Shown here piece by piece: positions 10,459 to 21,567 of a DNA stretch of 64,000 bases (the first letter of the stretch is position 1; every line of letters starts with the position of its first letter). Where the stretch lies: assembly GCA_903858275.1 (NCBI GenBank), contig CAIOIC010000063.1, forward strand, positions 18,363 through 82,362. The letters are read 5' to 3'. Below the pieces are notes generated by a model. That model did no database searches and was not told the origin of the DNA. It saw nothing but the letters and a program-made list of their open reading frames with translations. Origin of the DNA: an uncultured Verrucomicrobia subdivision 3 bacterium (GTDB taxonomy: Bacteria; Verrucomicrobiota; Verrucomicrobiia; Limisphaerales; UBA11358). Made by a program: the position numbers and the translations under genes.

Positions 10459-12531
10459 ATGAAAACTATTACCGCCGTCTTGTTTTTAACACTGGCTTCC
10501 TTCTGTCCGATGACGCCGGCTCAAGCGGGACCGGAAAGCGCCACTGGACACGCCGAATTCAAAACCTGCCAGGCGCGCTGGACGGAGAACGAACTGGTCG
10601 TCGGCAACTCGCACTTTGAGCGCATCTGGCGGATCAAGGACGGCTTGCTGACGGCCGTCTCCTTCCGCGATCTGGATGCCAAAATCGAATGGCTGGCCGG
10701 ACCGGCGAAACAACCCGCACCGCTGCCGGAGGGAACGAAGATCAGCGGAAAGCGCACTGTAACTGTGACAACGCGCAGTGGGCGGTTGAGTCCCGTGGAA
10801 GAAGAATCGCTGGTGGTGGAAATGAAAACGGACGGTGTCCCCGCATTGTCGTATCGCTTTCAGATTTTTCCCGCCGCCCATGGCGTGCAGATGCAATTCA
10901 GATCGGACGCACCATCGGCGGCGGCCAAGCCAGCGGGAACATCCGCCAAGCCGGAAGCTTCCACCGGCGTTGAGACTAATCCAGCAAACACGGACAGCAA
11001 GGCGGCGGGCGATTCGCTGGAAGATTTGATGCTGGCTCCGCAGCATCTGCGGTTCACGCAGGTGACCTTGCGCGATCAGACCGATGACCATAACGAGCTG
11101 GTGTTTGAAAACGAATGGCTGCTGTCGCCCAATGAAAGAGTAGTGCGCTTGCCGGGCAACATTTTCTTCGTTGAGGACACCTTGACGGGGGCGGGGCTTT
11201 TATTTTTGAAGCAAGCGCCATTGCCACACGCGCGGCCGGTCAAATCCGAGTGGGATGCGGATATGTCCGGCTCGACGCGCCGGCTGCGGTTTTCCGGGCA
11301 GGGATATCCATTTGTGTTGCTGGCCTATTCCGGCGGACGCAGCGGGCGCATCGAGGCGTTGCAGACCTACCAGCGGCAACTGCGCAAATACGATCCGCAG
11401 CGCGATGCGATGTTTCTCAGCAACACCTGGGGCGACCGCTCGCGCGATGCGCGCATCAACGCGGCTTTCATTCTCAAGGAGATCGAGGCCGGGGCGCGGC
11501 TGGGCGTGGATGTCGTCCAGATTGATGATGGCTGGCAGAAAGGGCGCACGGCCAATTCCGCTTTTGGCCAGGGTGTCTGGAATGGCTACTGGGCCTCGGA
11601 TCCGGAATTTTGGAAGCCGCATCCGCAACGCTTTCCCAACGGGCTGGCGCCAATTGTCGCGGCGGCGCGCGCGAAGCACATGAAATTTGGCCTCTGGTTT
11701 GCGCCCGATTCCAGCGAAGAGGCGGCAAATTGGAATCGCGACGCCGGGATGATTCTGGATCTGCACAAAAACGGAGGTATTGATTACATTAAAATTGATT
11801 CGGTGAAATCTGTTTCCGTGGGCACCGAAGCGAACCTGCGGAAATTTTACGACCGGGTGCTGCAAGAGTCGGCGGGCAAAGTGGTGTTTGATATTGATGC
11901 CACGGCAGAAATACGGCCCACGTATTTGGGCTTGCCTGATGTCGGCCCCATTTTTGTGGAGAATCGCTATACGGATTGGCATCGCTACTGGCCGCACTTG
12001 ACGCTGCGCAATTTATGGAAGCTGTCACAGTATGTGGACCCGTTGCGGATGCGGATGGAATTCCTCAACAACACGCGCAGCACCAACCAATATCCCAAAG
12101 ACCCCCTGGCCCCGGCGCATTATTCGCCCGACGCACTGTTTGCGACGGTGATGTTCGCGAATCCGTTGGGGTGGTTTGAAGTGTCGAACTTGCCGGAGGA
12201 TTACATCAAATCGGTTTCCAAACTGGTGGCGGTCTGGAAGCGCGAACGCAGCCAGCTATTTTCGGGGCACATTCTTCCCATCGGCTCGGCTCCGGATGGC
12301 GTGAGCTGGACCGGTTTTGCCTCTGTGAATGAGAATCATCGCAGCGGCTACTTGCTGCTGTTTCGGGAGCTGAATGAGCAATCCACCTGGGCGCTGGATT
12401 TGCCGTTCTTTGACAAGGGCTCCCATAAAGTCACGGTGCTGGCCGGCAATGGCAGCGCCAAGTTGTCTGGTCAAAAATTGACCGCCACCATACCGCAGAC
12501 GCTCCAATATCTGTGGCTGAAAATTGACTAA
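10459..12531 (+). CDS. Alpha-galactosidase-like glycoside hydrolase (clan GH-D-like)
   Basis: 'LGVDVVQIDDGWQKG', 'GLWFAPDSSEEAANW', 'GGIDYIKIDSVKS'. Confidence 0.7.
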   Translation: MKTITAVLFLTLASFCPMTPAQAGPESATGHAEFKTCQARWTENELVVGNSHFERIWRIKDGLLTAVSFRDLDAKIEWLAGPAKQPAPLPEGTKISGKRTVTVTTRSGRLSPVEEESLVVEMKTDGVPALSYRFQIFPAAHGVQMQFRSDAPSAAAKPAGTSAKPEASTGVETNPANTDSKAAGDSLEDLMLAPQHLRFTQVTLRDQTDDHNELVFENEWLLSPNERVVRLPGNIFFVEDTLTGAGLLFLKQAPLPHARPVKSEWDADMSGSTRRLRFSGQGYPFVLLAYSGGRSGRIEALQTYQRQLRKYDPQRDAMFLSNTWGDRSRDARINAAFILKEIEAGARLGVDVVQIDDGWQKGRTANSAFGQGVWNGYWASDPEFWKPHPQRFPNGLAPIVAAARAKHMKFGLWFAPDSSEEAANWNRDAGMILDLHKNGGIDYIKIDSVKSVSVGTEANLRKFYDRVLQESAGKVVFDIDATAEIRPTYLGLPDVGPIFVENRYTDWHRYWPHLTLRNLWKLSQYVDPLRMRMEFLNNTRSTNQYPKDPLAPAHYSPDALFATVMFANPLGWFEVSNLPEDYIKSVSKLVAVWKRERSQLFSGHILPIGSAPDGVSWTGFASVNENHRSGYLLLFRELNEQSTWALDLPFFDKGSHKVTVLAGNGSAKLSGQKLTATIPQTLQYLWLKID

Positions 12532-12594
12532 ATAACGCCGGATGTTTCAAAACAACCAAATCTCGGCGCTAAGAACCACATTAGAATTAAGACC

Positions 12595-13905
12595 ATGAAC
12601 AAACATGTCAGCCTTGTAATCGTTGGTTTGGTCTTGTTCGGCACGATTCGACTCAGCGCATTCGCCCAAAAAGTGCCGCCGAACACCGACGAGGCAAAGG
12701 TGGGTGATTATGTACTGCCGGAGCTGTTGCGGTGTGGGAGCGGCCAGACGGTCAATAAGGTAGATGCATGGCGCAAAATTCGGCGGCCGGAAATTCTGGA
12801 TGCTTTCTCCGCGCAGGTTTATGGGCGGACGCCAAAGATACCGGTTCACTTGCGCGCCGAAGTGACGGCGACCTGCACCAATGCCGTGGGCGGTTTGGCT
12901 ACACGCACGCTCATCACGCTGCATTTGTTCAACGATCCCGATGCGCCCAAAATCCAATTGATGCTGTATGTGCCCAACGCCGCCCGCAAGCCGGTTCCCG
13001 TTTTTCTGGGGCTGAATTATTTTGGTCTGGCCAGCGTGGAAGCCGATCCGACCTTGCCGCTGACGGAACAGTGGATGCGTGATGATAAAACCAAAGGCAT
13101 CATCAACCATCGCGCCACCGAGGCAACGCGCGGTTCTCATGCCACACGTTGGCCGCTGGAGCTGGCCTTGCGCCGGGGCTACGGGGTTGCCACCTATTAT
13201 TATGGCGATCTTGAACCAGACCACGCTGAAGGCTGGCGCGCGGGGCTGCGGGGATATTTACAGAAGCAAGCGGGTCGGACCGAGGCGGCTCCCGATGAAT
13301 GGGGTGCCATCGGCGTGTGGGCATGGGGCTTGAGCCGGGCGATGGATTATCTCGCGACCAATCCGGCGGTGGATGCGAAACGGGTGGTGGTGTTTGGTCA
13401 TTCCCGGCATGGCAAAACGGCGCTGTGGGCGGGAGCGCAGGACGAGCGTTTTGCCGCCGTCATTTCCAACAACAGCGGCGAAAGCGGCGCGGCGCTGGCC
13501 CGCCGTGACTTCGGCGAAACCATCGCGGATTCGGTGCGGGCATTTGGTTTTTGGTATTGTGAAAACTACCGCCGCTACGCCGGCCATGCCGCGGAGCTGC
13601 CCGTTGATCAGCACATGCTGCTGGCGCTTTCCGCCCCGCGTCCGCTTTACGTTGCCAGTGCCACGGAAGACCTTTGGGCGGACCCGCGCGGAGAATTTCT
13701 CAGCGCGGTTCATGCGGCCCCGGCGTATCGGCTTTTCGGGCTGGAGGGTTTGGGAACCAGCGAAATGCCGCCGCCGGAACATCCGGTGGGCCAGCGCATC
13801 GGCTACCACCTGCGCACCGGCAAGCACGACATCACCGCCTACGATTGGGAGCAATATCTCAACTTCGCCGACCGTGAACTGAAGCTAAACCACAAAGTGA
13901 AATGA
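12595..13905 (+). CDS. CE15-like glucuronoyl methylesterase, exported
   Basis: 'VVVFGHSRHGKTALWAGAQDERFAAVISNNSGESGAAL', 'DQHMLLALSAPRPLYVASATEDLWADPRGEFLS'. Confidence 0.75.
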   Translation: MNKHVSLVIVGLVLFGTIRLSAFAQKVPPNTDEAKVGDYVLPELLRCGSGQTVNKVDAWRKIRRPEILDAFSAQVYGRTPKIPVHLRAEVTATCTNAVGGLATRTLITLHLFNDPDAPKIQLMLYVPNAARKPVPVFLGLNYFGLASVEADPTLPLTEQWMRDDKTKGIINHRATEATRGSHATRWPLELALRRGYGVATYYYGDLEPDHAEGWRAGLRGYLQKQAGRTEAAPDEWGAIGVWAWGLSRAMDYLATNPAVDAKRVVVFGHSRHGKTALWAGAQDERFAAVISNNSGESGAALARRDFGETIADSVRAFGFWYCENYRRYAGHAAELPVDQHMLLALSAPRPLYVASATEDLWADPRGEFLSAVHAAPAYRLFGLEGLGTSEMPPPEHPVGQRIGYHLRTGKHDITAYDWEQYLNFADRELKLNHKVK

Positions 13906-13908
13906 AAC

Positions 13909-15141
13909 ATGAAAACCACCCGCCGTAAATTACTGGGAGACTCGCTCCGTTTTGGCATCCTGGCCAGCCTGTTTGGAGCCGTGGCAGGCAAAGTGGGCGC
14001 GGCTGAAACGGCCTCGCCAACGGCCGCCCGAGCGACCGTCAATGACTGGCATGCGGAATTGACCAAGCGGATTGCTGCCCTGGATGCGCGCGGCGGCGGA
14101 ACGCTGGAATTGGGCGACGGGATCTATGAAATTTCCCAGACGCTAAACCTGCCGCGCTCGGTCAGCCTGGTGATGACTCCGAACGCGGTCATCCGGGCCA
14201 AGCCGAATTTTCAGGGCGACGCGGTCATCGTGAAGGGCAAGGGTGGGGGAGCCTATTCCAAATTTTCCGCCACCGCCGGCTGGATTCGCGGCGGCGTGAT
14301 TGATGGCAACCGCCAGCGGCTGACGGGCATCAAGGTGGACGATTTGCACCGGATGGAAATCGCTGATTTGTCGGTGTTGAACGCGTTGCAGAAAGGGGTG
14401 CATCTCCTCAAGGGTGGCAATGAAACCAATCTCACGCGCGTCCGCTGCGACGTGGATATGGGCACCCGCTGCGCGCCGGACAGCATCGGCGTTCATATCC
14501 AGCGCACCGACTGCAAGGTCAGCAACCTCCACGTCATCGGCTATGAAACCGGCGTGCGCAGCGATGCGGGGAGCAACTGGTTCAATCAGGTGCATGTCTG
14601 GAACTGGGAAGTCTCGCAGGGGCCGATGAAATATTGTTTCCATTGCAACGGCGGCAACAATTGTTTCAGCCAGTGCTACGCGGACTCGCCGACCATCGCC
14701 GGTTTTTATGTCACGGCTCCGCAGCAGGCGGTGATGCAATGCCGTGTGTATTTCAGCCGCTGGGCGTCGGACAATACCGGCGCGGGATTCCTCATCACCG
14801 AGAAGGGGCGGCACGGAAGCTATCTCGGTAATGCGCTCTTCGCGGACAAGGAACACCGGCTGGCCAAGGCCTTTGACGGCGATCTGGAAGGCGCCTGCAT
14901 CCTCGGCACCAGCACCCGCAACGTGGTCGGCGGTCTTGAGAACCGCATTCCTTCGGGCAGTTCTGCCGAGCAGCCTGCATTGAATCTGCCCGGCAGCGGC
15001 GTTCGCCTCACGCGCCAGATTGCCAGTCCCTTGCCCGCGCAGGGTGAATTGGGTGAAATGCGCTGGGTGGATGACGGCAAAGTCTCGGCGCTTTGGATCA
15101 AGACCACGACCGGATGGAAGAAATCACAATTAACCGCGTGA
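13909..15141 (+). CDS. Right-handed beta-helix (pectate-lyase-3-like) protein
   Basis: Tat-like leader 'TRRKLLGDSLRFG'; repeated Asn/Gly turns; 'GNRQRLTGIKVDDLHRMEIADLSVLNA'. Confidence 0.6.
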   Translation: MKTTRRKLLGDSLRFGILASLFGAVAGKVGAAETASPTAARATVNDWHAELTKRIAALDARGGGTLELGDGIYEISQTLNLPRSVSLVMTPNAVIRAKPNFQGDAVIVKGKGGGAYSKFSATAGWIRGGVIDGNRQRLTGIKVDDLHRMEIADLSVLNALQKGVHLLKGGNETNLTRVRCDVDMGTRCAPDSIGVHIQRTDCKVSNLHVIGYETGVRSDAGSNWFNQVHVWNWEVSQGPMKYCFHCNGGNNCFSQCYADSPTIAGFYVTAPQQAVMQCRVYFSRWASDNTGAGFLITEKGRHGSYLGNALFADKEHRLAKAFDGDLEGACILGTSTRNVVGGLENRIPSGSSAEQPALNLPGSGVRLTRQIASPLPAQGELGEMRWVDDGKVSALWIKTTTGWKKSQLTA

Positions 15142-15176
15142 CGAACAAATAGTTGATTGCCGAAAAAATTTGCGCC

Positions 15177-16430
15177 ATGAAACCGAACCGATTTATCCGC
15201 CCCATCATCGCCGTAGTTTTTCTGAGCTTGGCGGCATTCGCTTGGGCCGCCGAAAAACCCGTTTTAGTGACCGTAGCAAAGGCTGCTGCACAAGCGCCCG
15301 TTTGGGACATGTCCGTTTTGTCGCGGATGCCGGAAGTATTTCCATCGCCGGAAATCCGCTCAACCAACGGGCAGATTCAGGCGCTCTTTTTCGCCGGACC
15401 GGATTATCACGGCCAGCCCACCCGGATTTTTGCGTGGCTGGGCAAGCCCAAGCTGCCGCCCGGCCAGAAAGCGCCGGGGATGGTGCTGATTCACGGCGGT
15501 GGCGGCACGTCGTTTGAATCCTGGGTCAAGTTCTGGGTGGATCGCGGCTATGCGGCCATTGCGATGGACACTTGCGGTGCCTTGCCGGTGCCGCCGAATG
15601 CCAAGCCGCGACCACGGCACGAGCACGGCGGGCCGCCGGGCTGGGGCGGATTCGACCAGCTTCAGGAACCGCTGACGGACCAGTGGACTTACCACGCGGT
15701 CAGCGCGGCGGTTCTTGCGCACTCGCTGCTGCGGAATCAGCCCGAAGTGGATGCCAGCCGCATCGGGGTTACGGGCATTTCCTGGGGCGGTTATCTCACC
15801 AGCATCGTGGCCGGGGTGGATCCGCGGTTGAAATTTGCCGTGCCGGTTTATGGCTGCGGCGACTATCGGGAAACCATCTTTGGAGTTGACCGGTTGAGCA
15901 AGCTTCCTCCCGAACAATCCGCGCAATGGTATCAGCACTGGGAACCGACTCTTTACCTGCCACATGCTCACATTCCCATGCTGTGGGTCAACGGGTCCAA
16001 TGACCATTTTTTCTGGCCGCCGGCCTGGCAAAACAGCTACCGGCAAATCCCTGCGGCGCAGCGCACACTGGCTTTGCGGCTGCGCATGCCGCATGGACAA
16101 GGGCAGGGCGAAAGCGCGCCGGAGATCACCGCCTTTGCCGACAGCATCGTGCGCGGCGGCGAACCGCTGGCGGTGATTCTGGGCCAGAAGTTGGTAAACG
16201 GCCTGCTGACGGTTCACTACCGCAGTGCGCGGTCCATTGTCCGGGCGGAACTCAACTATACCACCGACGCGCAAAGCCCCTGGGAAAAGCGGGAATGGAA
16301 AACCGTTCCCGCCAGTGTGCAGGCGGGGGTCGCCACCGCCAGATTGCCGGACGAGACAAAGCTATATTTTGCCAACCTGATTGACGACCGCGGATGCGTT
16401 GTCAGCACCGAGCATGAATTAATCCACTAG
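15177..16430 (+). CDS. Acetyl xylan esterase/dienelactone hydrolase-like alpha/beta hydrolase, exported
   Basis: 'GMVLIHGGGGTSFESWVKFWVDRGYAAIAMDTCG', 'RIGVTGISWGGYLTSIVAGVDPRLKFAVPVYGCG'. Confidence 0.75.
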   Translation: MKPNRFIRPIIAVVFLSLAAFAWAAEKPVLVTVAKAAAQAPVWDMSVLSRMPEVFPSPEIRSTNGQIQALFFAGPDYHGQPTRIFAWLGKPKLPPGQKAPGMVLIHGGGGTSFESWVKFWVDRGYAAIAMDTCGALPVPPNAKPRPRHEHGGPPGWGGFDQLQEPLTDQWTYHAVSAAVLAHSLLRNQPEVDASRIGVTGISWGGYLTSIVAGVDPRLKFAVPVYGCGDYRETIFGVDRLSKLPPEQSAQWYQHWEPTLYLPHAHIPMLWVNGSNDHFFWPPAWQNSYRQIPAAQRTLALRLRMPHGQGQGESAPEITAFADSIVRGGEPLAVILGQKLVNGLLTVHYRSARSIVRAELNYTTDAQSPWEKREWKTVPASVQAGVATARLPDETKLYFANLIDDRGCVVSTEHELIH

Positions 16431-16488
16431 ACTTTTTTGGCAAAAAAATTAAATTTCCAGCCAGCAAAGCGATTTCCCGATAATACCC

Positions 16489-17271
16489 ATGCCAGCCAAT
16501 CGTTTATTCAAAAGGGTAAACCCAAGCCTTGCTTTCACTCTGATTGAGTTGCTGGTGGTGATCGCCATCATTGCGATTCTGGCGGCGATGCTCCTGCCGG
16601 CTTTGGCCAAGGCCAAAGAGAAGGCCATGGCCGCCTCCTGCCTCAGCAACATGAAACAAATGGGCGTGGCCATCCATTTGTATGCTGCGGACAATGACGA
16701 CCATGTGCCCGGTCCGATCGGGGGCTTGGGGAAGAATTCAGTGACATTGGCTTATTATCCTAACCCGGATGCTTATGCTGGCTACCGGATTACTGACACC
16801 AACCGGTTTGGATATTTCATAGGGAAATACGTCGGCCAGCCGGAACTGACGACCACAGCCCAGACCAACGTGGTCAAAAACCTGGTCTGCCCCGCCAACA
16901 AAATGAAGTGGGGGAGCGAGAAATATTCCGATTATTCCAGCATCAGCTACCAGTTTGAGCAGGGCGCATATAAGTTTGTGGGAAACACTAATACCATTTA
17001 TCCATTTGGAACCTACTACAACGCTGCCGCTAATTTCCCCAATCAAGCACCAATCAAATCAACATGGATTTCACAATTTACTGGCGGCTGGACCCCTGCA
17101 ACGTTGCGGGCCTTATACGACAACTATGACAACGATGTGCCGGAACCCCACGGCAAAACCAGTGCCGGCTGTCCGATCAGCGAGCTGAAATTTGACGGTC
17201 ACGTCAAAACCAGCTATGTTCTAAGGATTGGCGGCGTCAGCACGAATGTGATTGGCTATAAAGATCCTTAG
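16489..17271 (+). CDS. Prepilin-type N-terminal methylation domain protein (array copy 1)
   Basis: '[31 protein letters not shown]'; C-terminal '[14 protein letters not shown]'. Confidence 0.85.
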   Translation: MPANRLFKRVNPSLAFTLIELLVVIAIIAILAAMLLPALAKAKEKAMAASCLSNMKQMGVAIHLYAADNDDHVPGPIGGLGKNSVTLAYYPNPDAYAGYRITDTNRFGYFIGKYVGQPELTTTAQTNVVKNLVCPANKMKWGSEKYSDYSSISYQFEQGAYKFVGNTNTIYPFGTYYNAAANFPNQAPIKSTWISQFTGGWTPATLRALYDNYDNDVPEPHGKTSAGCPISELKFDGHVKTSYVLRIGGVSTNVIGYKDP

Positions 17272-17335
17272 TCGGCAGATGCGGTAAAATTATAATTTTT
17301 GATTCAAAAGAAACATGCTTATGAAAAATTGTCAT

Positions 17336-18151
17336 ATGAATAAATTCACCCGTCGTCATGCCTTCACCCTGATTGAATTGCTGGTGGTCATCGCCATCAT
17401 AGCGATTCTGGCGGCGATGCTCCTGCCGGCCCTGGCTGCCGCAAAAACGAAAGCGAGTAAAATTTCCTGCGTCAACAGCCTCAAGCAGACGGGCTTGGCT
17501 TTGCATATTTATTGCGGGGATCACGACGATCGATTGCCCACCTGCGGCATATATAAAATGGGCGATGGCAATGTGCCTTATAACGCCAATTATGTTTACC
17601 CCTCTTATAAACTTAACCACGAATCTACCAACTACCTGCAGTATTTTCTCGGATTTTCCATGAAAATGCCCGAACTCACCTCAACCTCACAAACCAATAC
17701 GATTAAAATGTTGGAATGTGCGGGCATGCGCAGCGCCATTGGGAATTATAACCCGTTCGGCACCCCCAGTTATTATGTGAATAACAGCAAGGGCAATTAC
17801 GATGTAATCACCGCGAATAATTCTTGGGGGTTAACTAATTCTGGAATTCCTTTTGGCGTCACGCCCAGTTCATCCGGTTATTCATCGGGTTACAGCCCCT
17901 GCAATTCCATGAAGTTAAGCCAGATCAAAAAGCCTTCTTTTGCTTGTGCGGTATATGATTATGCAAACTTTAATGCCACCGTTCAAAAACCAAAACTTCA
18001 TGGATTGACCTCTCAGGGTGAGCCGATGAATGATTTGAAGTTTGATGGCCATGTTAGAACCGACTATGTGACCAATCGCAGTGGTTCGGTCAATAGTTCC
18101 GGTCAAACTGTTTATTATGCTCCAACGCTGGTTGGTTTCTACGAGCCATAA
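17336..18151 (+). CDS. Prepilin-type protein (array copy 2, divergent)
   Basis: '[31 protein letters not shown]'; '[15 protein letters not shown]'. Confidence 0.85.
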   Translation: MNKFTRRHAFTLIELLVVIAIIAILAAMLLPALAAAKTKASKISCVNSLKQTGLALHIYCGDHDDRLPTCGIYKMGDGNVPYNANYVYPSYKLNHESTNYLQYFLGFSMKMPELTSTSQTNTIKMLECAGMRSAIGNYNPFGTPSYYVNNSKGNYDVITANNSWGLTNSGIPFGVTPSSSGYSSGYSPCNSMKLSQIKKPSFACAVYDYANFNATVQKPKLHGLTSQGEPMNDLKFDGHVRTDYVTNRSGSVNSSGQTVYYAPTLVGFYEP

Positions 18152-18440
18152 AGCTGAAGGGCTGTTACCGCGAACTGCTGACCCAACGCGGTTTCATTTT
18201 GTTATCTAGGCATATTTTTGACGCAATGGATTTTCGTGATGCAGGCCGTCTGGCTTCGTTGCTCTTCGGTGAAGACCCATGATGGTATCATCCCTCGTCG
18301 CGCCTTGCCGGCCAGCCTTCAGTACGATAACAACACTCCTCGGAATTTTCAGACAGGCTCTAAGGCGTGAGGTGAAACCACTAGACTTTTTTGGGAATAG
18401 AACTATATTACCACCCAACAAATCCAGATTTTTGTATTTA

Positions 18441-19265
18441 ATGAAAACTCATCCTTTTTTCAAAAAACACAATTTCCGCCATGCCTTCACCCTGATTGAG
18501 TTGCTGGTGGTGATCGCCATCATTGCGATTCTGGCGGCGATGCTCCTGCCGGCTTTGGCCAAGGCCAAAGAGAAGGCCATGGCCGCCTCCTGCCTCAGCA
18601 ACATGAAACAGATGGGCGTGGCCATCCATTTGTATGCCGGGGATAATGATGACCGCGTCCCCGGGCCAATCAGCTTCGCCAGTCAAAATACCACGACGAT
18701 GGCCTGGGGTATAAACCCGGACGCCTACGCTGGCTACCGAATGAATGACACCAACCGGTTTGGATATTTCTTGGGGAAATACGTCGGCCAGCCGGAACTG
18801 ACGACCACAACCCTGACCAACGTGGTCAAAAATTTGGTCTGCCCCGCCAACAAAATGAAGTGGGGGAGCGAGAAATATTCCGATTATTCCAGCGTCAGCT
18901 ATCAGTTTGAACAAGGGGGCTATCAGACTGGCAGCACCAGCTCTAACAATTATCCTTTTGGAACTTACGCCCACGCTGCCTCCGGTTTTCCTCTTCAGCC
19001 CCCGATTAGATTGGCATGGATTCCGCTGATGAGATTTTATGAGCAACTTAGCGGGCCTACGGGGCCTTGGACTCCAACTTACTGCAAGCCGTCAACGTTG
19101 AGGGCGTTATACGACAACTATGACAACGATGTGCTGGAACCCCACGGCAAGACCAGTGCCGGATGCCCGATCAGCGAGCTGAAATTCGACGGCCATGTCA
19201 AAACCAGCTATGTCTTAAGACGTGTGGGTATCAGCACAAATTATATTGGCAACAAAGATCCCTAG
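18441..19265 (+). CDS. Prepilin-type protein (array copy 3)
   Basis: Near-identical N- and C-terminal blocks to copies 1 and 4, with variable middle segments. Confidence 0.85.
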   Translation: MKTHPFFKKHNFRHAFTLIELLVVIAIIAILAAMLLPALAKAKEKAMAASCLSNMKQMGVAIHLYAGDNDDRVPGPISFASQNTTTMAWGINPDAYAGYRMNDTNRFGYFLGKYVGQPELTTTTLTNVVKNLVCPANKMKWGSEKYSDYSSVSYQFEQGGYQTGSTSSNNYPFGTYAHAASGFPLQPPIRLAWIPLMRFYEQLSGPTGPWTPTYCKPSTLRALYDNYDNDVLEPHGKTSAGCPISELKFDGHVKTSYVLRRVGISTNYIGNKDP

Positions 19266-19312
19266 TCGGTACTGCGGTAAAACACTATTTTTCGGTTAAA
19301 ATACATGCGCTT

Positions 19313-20137
19313 ATGAATAAATATCATCTCTTTAAAAAATTTAGCTCCCGCCGTGCCTTCACCCTGATTGAGTTGCTGGTGGTCATCGCCATCATTGCGA
19401 TTCTGGCGGCGATGCTCCTGCCGGCTTTGGCCAAGGCCAAAGAGAAGGCCATGGCCGCCTCCTGCCTCAGCAACATGAAACAAATGGGCGTGGCCATTCA
19501 TATGTATGCCGGTGACAATGATGACCGGATTCCTGGTCCGGTCGGGTTCCCCAGTCAAAATACCACGACGATGGCGTGGGGCATGAACCCGGACATCTAC
19601 GCTGGCTACCGAATGAATGACACCAACCGGTTTGGGTATTACTTGGGGAAATACGTCGGCCAGCCGGAATTAACGACCACAACCCTGACCAACGTGGTCA
19701 AAAATTTGGTCTGCCCCGCCAACAAAATGAAGTGGGGGAGCGAGAAATATTCCGATTATTGGAGCGTCAGCTACCAGTTTGAAACTAGCAAAAACACCCT
19801 TGGGGACAGCACAAATTCAGTTTTTACTTTTGGATCTTACGCCCACGCTGCCTCTGGTTTTCCTCTTCAGCCCCCGATCAAATTGGCATGGATTTCGCAA
19901 TTGCAATTGTGGGAACAGCTTAGTGGCCCTACGGGGCCTTGGACTAAAAATTTCTGGAAGCCGTCAACGTTGAGGGCGTTATACGACAACTATGACAACG
20001 ATGTGCTGGAACCCCACGGCAAGACCAGTGCCGGATGCCCGGTCAGCGAGCTGAAATTCGACGGCCATGTCAAAACCAGCTACGTATTAAGACGTGTGGG
20101 CATCAGCACAAATTATATTGGCAACAAAGATCCCTAG
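19313..20137 (+). CDS. Prepilin-type protein (array copy 4)
   Basis: Near-identical N- and C-terminal blocks to copies 1 and 3; start set at '[22 protein letters not shown]'. Confidence 0.85.
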   Translation: MNKYHLFKKFSSRRAFTLIELLVVIAIIAILAAMLLPALAKAKEKAMAASCLSNMKQMGVAIHMYAGDNDDRIPGPVGFPSQNTTTMAWGMNPDIYAGYRMNDTNRFGYYLGKYVGQPELTTTTLTNVVKNLVCPANKMKWGSEKYSDYWSVSYQFETSKNTLGDSTNSVFTFGSYAHAASGFPLQPPIKLAWISQLQLWEQLSGPTGPWTKNFWKPSTLRALYDNYDNDVLEPHGKTSAGCPVSELKFDGHVKTSYVLRRVGISTNYIGNKDP

Positions 20138-20160
20138 CCGGCACTGCAATTCATTTGAAC

Positions 20161-20193
20161 AACTGGTGGAGCTTCGGCTTCACCAGTTTTTTT
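20161..20193 (+). terminator. Rho-independent terminator after pilin array
   Basis: AACTGGTGGAGC-TTCG-GCTTCACCAGTT followed by a T-run (one G:U pair, UUCG tetraloop). Confidence 0.88.
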
Positions 20194-20316
20194 ATCCGGC
20201 AGTTTTACTTTCCTGTGCCGCCTGAACTTCGCCTGGTGGCTGCGCTTTATCTTAATACGACCTTACAAATTTGACTCGCCCGCATTCGTGGATAGACTCA
20301 CCGCGTTTATTGATAC

Positions 20317-21567
20317 ATGAATCGCAAACCCTCCATGCTGGTCGTTTTCCTGACCGTCTTCATTGACCTCATCGGCTTCGGCATCGTCGTGCCGCTGGTT
20401 CCCATGTATAGCCGGCATTACGGCGCCAGCGGCTGGCTCATCGGCACCATCATTGCCTCGTTTTCAGCGATGCAATTCATCTTCTCGCCCATCTGGGGCA
20501 AGCTGTCCGACCGGCACGGCCGCCGCCCGATTCTGCTCATCAGCACGGCCGGGGCGGCTTTGTCCTATGTGCTGTTTGCCATCGGCTCCGGCTTTGAAAA
20601 TCATGCGCTTGCCATCGGCTCGCTGCTGGTTTCCCGCATCTTTGCCGGCGCGTGCGGCGGCAACATCACCGTCGCTCAGGCTTACATCGCCGACATCACG
20701 CCGCCGGAGAACCGTTCCAAGCGCATGGGCTTGATCGGCATGGCCTTCGGCCTCGGCTTCATCTTCGGCCCCGCCATCAGCGGCATTGCCCTGAAATTCG
20801 GCGGCGCCACCGCGCCCGGCTGGGCGGCGGCGGCCTTGTGCGCGCTGAATTTCTTCCTGGCCTACTTCATCCTGGCCGAGAGCCTCAAGCCGGATTCCAC
20901 CCAAGCCGCCAGCCGCCCGCATCTGGATCAATGGCGGCATACCCTGGCGCAACCCAAGATTGGACTGCTCGTCCTGATCTTCTTCCTCGCCACCTTCGCC
21001 TTCAGTTGTTTTGAAAGCACCCTGCCGCTGCTGGTCAGCGACAGTTTTAATCTCGGCATTACCATGGACGAAACCATGCCCGCAACGACGGTCATTTCGC
21101 TGTTCGTTTTTTGCGGAATCATCGGCGCGATTATTCAAGGCGGCCTGATCGGGCGGCTGGTGAAAATGCTGGGCGAACCCAAATTGATTGCGTTGAGCCT
21201 GCTGCTGACCGGCATCGCGCTGGGCGTGCTGCCCTTCATCAAGGGCGAAGGCCCGCTGAAATGGTCGTCTGTCCTGCACGCCGCCGACGGCCCGTGGATC
21301 AAAATGCTGCTGGCGCTGGCCTTGCTTGCCATCGGCTCCGCCCTCACCCGGGCGCCGTTGTTTGGGCTGCTGTCCAACCTTGCGCCGGCGAGCGAGCAGG
21401 GGGCCACCATCGGCATCGCGCAAAGCGCCGGCGCCCTGGCGCGCATCGTGGGGCCGATCTTTGCCGCGTCGCTTTACTTTCATTCAGCGTCGCTGACCTA
21501 CGTCATCTGCGGAGTCATTTCGCTCATAGCCGCGCTGCTGGCCGCGCTGCGCCTGACGAAAAAATAA
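20317..21567 (+). CDS. MFS transporter, TetA/DHA1-like
   Basis: 'VFLTVFIDLIGFGIVVPLVPMYSRHYGAS', 'GKLSDRHGRRPILLIS'; 12-TM hydrophobic profile. Confidence 0.88.
   Translation: MNRKPSMLVVFLTVFIDLIGFGIVVPLVPMYSRHYGASGWLIGTIIASFSAMQFIFSPIWGKLSDRHGRRPILLISTAGAALSYVLFAIGSGFENHALAIGSLLVSRIFAGACGGNITVAQAYIADITPPENRSKRMGLIGMAFGLGFIFGPAISGIALKFGGATAPGWAAAALCALNFFLAYFILAESLKPDSTQAASRPHLDQWRHTLAQPKIGLLVLIFFLATFAFSCFESTLPLLVSDSFNLGITMDETMPATTVISLFVFCGIIGAIIQGGLIGRLVKMLGEPKLIALSLLLTGIALGVLPFIKGEGPLKWSSVLHAADGPWIKMLLALALLAIGSALTRAPLFGLLSNLAPASEQGATIGIAQSAGALARIVGPIFAASLYFHSASLTYVICGVISLIAALLAALRLTKK

Noticed and set aside
16489-20137. Pilin array as a functional type IV pilus or type II secretion operon
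   Set aside because: No PilB/PilC/PilD/secretin genes nearby; only prepilin-like subunits are present.
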